Shown piece after piece: positions 62,062 to 64,000 of a DNA stretch of 64,000 nucleotides. The stretch lies in the NCBI RefSeq assembly GCF_025566885.1, contig NZ_JAOQJQ010000003.1:248001-312000 (forward strand), written 5' to 3'. Position 1 is the stretch's first letter, and every line of letters begins with the position of its first letter. A program made the position numbers and the translations under genes. The notes beneath the pieces were generated by a model. That model searched no databases. It saw only the letters and a program-made list of their open reading frames with translations, and was not told where the DNA came from. The stretch comes from Brotonthovivens ammoniilytica (GTDB lineage Bacteria > Bacillota > Clostridia > Lachnospirales > Lachnospiraceae).

Positions 62062-64000
62062 ATGTACGAGAAAGTATCGACAAATCTGAATTTCGTTGAC
62101 AGAGAAAAGAAAACCGAAGAGTTCTGGAAGGACCATGATATTTTTCGAAAAAGTATGGAAAACAGAAAAGAAGGGGAGACCTATACCTTTTATGACGGTC
62201 CGCCAACAGCTAATGGAAAACCTCATATTGGGCATGTTTTGACCCGTGTTATTAAGGATATGATTCCGAGATACCAGACAATGAAGGGAAAAATGGTTCC
62301 CCGTAAAGCCGGATGGGATACCCATGGACTGCCTGTAGAGCTGGAAGTGGAGAAACTGCTTCATCTGGACGGGAAGGAGCAGATAGAGGAATATGGTCTG
62401 GATCCCTTTATTCAGAAATGTAAAGAGTCCGTCTGGAAATACAAAGGTATGTGGGAAGATTTTTCCGGTACCGTTGGATTCTGGGCTGATATGGATCATC
62501 CATATGTCACATACGATGACAATTTTATTGAATCAGAGTGGTGGGCATTAAAACAGATCTGGGATAAAGGACTGCTTTATAAAGGGTTTAAGATTGTGCC
62601 TTACTGTCCGCGGTGCGGGACTCCTCTGTCATCTCATGAGGTTGCTCAGGGATATAAAGAGGTCAAAGAGCGTTCTGCTATTGTGCGGTTTAAAGTAAAA
62701 GGCGCGGATGAATATATTCTGGCATGGACAACCACACCCTGGACACTGCCGTCTAATGTAGCTCTTTGTGTAAATCCGGTGGAATCCTATGTTAAGGTAA
62801 AAGCGGCAGATGGATATACGTATTACATGGCGGAAGCACTGCTGGATAAAGTTCTGGGTACAGATGAAGAAAATGGCGCTTCTTATGAAATTCTGGAGAC
62901 ATATAAAGGCAGGGATCTGGAATATAAAGAATATGAGCCTCTTTTTGACTATGCCCTGGATATCTGTGAAAAACAGCATAAAAAAGCATACTATGTGACC
63001 TGTGCGGATTACGTTACACTGACAGATGGTACCGGTGTTGTTCATATTGCGCCGGCTTTCGGTGAAGATGATGCCCAGGTAGGACGCAGATATGATCTGC
63101 CTTTTGTACAGCTGGTTGACGGCAAAGGTGAGATGACAAAAGAAACGCCATATGCAGGCGTATTTGTAAAAAAAGCCGATCCTATGGTATTAAAAGAACT
63201 GGAAGAAAAAGGTCTGTTATTTGACGCTCCGAAGTTTGAACACAGCTATCCACACTGCTGGAGATGCGACACACCGCTGATTTACTATGCAAGAGAATCC
63301 TGGTTTGTTAAGATGACTGCCGTGAAGGATGATCTGGTTCGGAACAATAATACTGTAAACTGGATTCCGGAATCTATCGGAAAAGGACGTTTCGGAGACT
63401 GGCTGGAAAATATCCAGGACTGGGGAATTTCACGTAACCGTTACTGGGGAACTCCATTAAATATCTGGGAGTGCGAAGACTGCGGTCATATGGAATCCAT
63501 TGGAAGCCGGCAGGAACTTGCAGAAAAAAGCGGAAATCCGGATGCTGTTCATGTAGAACTGCACAGACCATATATTGATGAAGTGACAATAAAATGTCCT
63601 CACTGCGGCAAACCTATGCACCGGGTGCCGGAAGTAATTGACTGCTGGTTTGATTCCGGAGCAATGCCTTTTGCGCAGCATCATTATCCCTTTGAAAACA
63701 AGGAAGTATTTGAACAGCAGTTCCCGGCTCAGTTTATTTCTGAAGCTGTAGATCAGACACGTGGATGGTTTTACTCCCTGATGGCAGAGTCTACTTTACT
63801 GTTTAATAAAGCTCCTTATGAAAATGTAATTGTTCTGGGTCATGTTCAGGATGAGAACGGACAAAAAATGAGTAAATCCAAAGGAAATGCGGTAGATCCT
63901 TTCGACGCACTGGAGAAGTACGGTGCAGATGCAATCCGCTGGTATTTCTATATTAACTCAGCTCCATGGCTGCCTAACCGTTTCCATGGCAAAGCCGTTA
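62062..64000 (+). CDS. ileS: Isoleucyl-tRNA synthetase (5' part)
   Basis: The first 646 codons of an IleRS, running off the window; the family is about 1040 residues. ATG 62062 follows AAAGGAGAT. The class I HIGH motif is in PPTANGKPHIGHVLTR, and the KMSKS motif in GQKMSKSKGNAVDPFDALEKYGADAIRWY. The editing domain (about 200-400) has WTTTPWTLPSNVAL. Two Cys pairs (CPRCGTP; CEDCGH) resemble zinc-ribbon-like inserts. The sequence is of the type found in Clostridia and eukaryotes. Upstream is an Ile T-box plus two structured repeats. Confidence 0.95.
   Translation, partial: MYEKVSTNLNFVDREKKTEEFWKDHDIFRKSMENRKEGETYTFYDGPPTANGKPHIGHVLTRVIKDMIPRYQTMKGKMVPRKAGWDTHGLPVELEVEKLLHLDGKEQIEEYGLDPFIQKCKESVWKYKGMWEDFSGTVGFWADMDHPYVTYDDNFIESEWWALKQIWDKGLLYKGFKIVPYCPRCGTPLSSHEVAQGYKEVKERSAIVRFKVKGADEYILAWTTTPWTLPSNVALCVNPVESYVKVKAADGYTYYMAEALLDKVLGTDEENGASYEILETYKGRDLEYKEYEPLFDYALDICEKQHKKAYYVTCADYVTLTDGTGVVHIAPAFGEDDAQVGRRYDLPFVQLVDGKGEMTKETPYAGVFVKKADPMVLKELEEKGLLFDAPKFEHSYPHCWRCDTPLIYYARESWFVKMTAVKDDLVRNNNTVNWIPESIGKGRFGDWLENIQDWGISRNRYWGTPLNIWECEDCGHMESIGSRQELAEKSGNPDAVHVELHRPYIDEVTIKCPHCGKPMHRVPEVIDCWFDSGAMPFAQHHYPFENKEVFEQQFPAQFISEAVDQTRGWFYSLMAESTLLFNKAPYENVIVLGHVQDENGQKMSKSKGNAVDPFDALEKYGADAIRWYFYINSAPWLPNRFHGKAV

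Overview
The window looks like a chromosomal segment of a gut-type Firmicute, most likely a Lachnospiraceae (Blautia/Ruminococcus/Dorea-like) strain. The evidence is moderate GC, strong AGGAGG ribosome sites, an Ile T-box leader in front of ileS, a clostridial-type crotonase, Gx-transporter/NusG-II/ApbE redox genes and sortase-anchored surface proteins. The assignment is inferred from gene content; no rRNA or tRNA gene is present to fix it.

Layout. 0-2.4 kb: the 5' part of an ECF-transporter S component (minus strand), a TetR regulator with a 30-bp palindromic operator, and a sigma factor with a membrane partner. 2.7-12.8 kb: a tyrosine recombinase followed directly by a 183-bp segment bounded by two inverted 24-bp recombination-like sites, then a 2943-residue pilin-repeat surface protein. 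The segment carries a promoter that points away from the surface gene in this assembly, which makes it a candidate phase-variation switch. 13-30 kb: mainly housekeeping genes (two ABC-F ATPases, aldo/keto reductase, GH13 amylase, AEC transporter, proC, crotonase, aminotransferase, sfsA, mutY, a glycosyltransferase), interrupted by an IS3-family element that landed in the loop of a terminator and by small structured interspersed repeats.

30-46.5 kb is the most accessory part. Two paralogous cassettes of ECF sigma factor, DUF4367 membrane protein and small secreted protein share an exactly spaced GTCACAAA-N14-CGT promoter. The second cassette runs into an 1893-residue RHS-repeat protein with a DUF4474-like C-terminal tail, then into an array of four mosaic ankyrin-repeat lipoproteins (one broken, one containing an assembly gap) that could be immunity proteins. 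An AbiH-type gene and two patatin-like genes follow.

50-58.7 kb encodes an extracytosolic flavin electron-transfer system: ApbE, a four-domain and a one-domain FMN-binding protein, a polyferredoxin, a NusG-II protein, a Gx transporter and a wall-anchored FMN-binding protein. It is preceded and followed by GTTAG-N6-CTAAC palindromes. A third such palindrome lies in front of the ECF transporter gene at the window start, so these loci may form one metal-responsive regulon.

58.7-64 kb holds a 77-bp minisatellite that contributes the last codons of pncB, a DUF4190 membrane protein, and ileS under a T-box leader with two extra structured repeats between the T-box terminator and the start codon.
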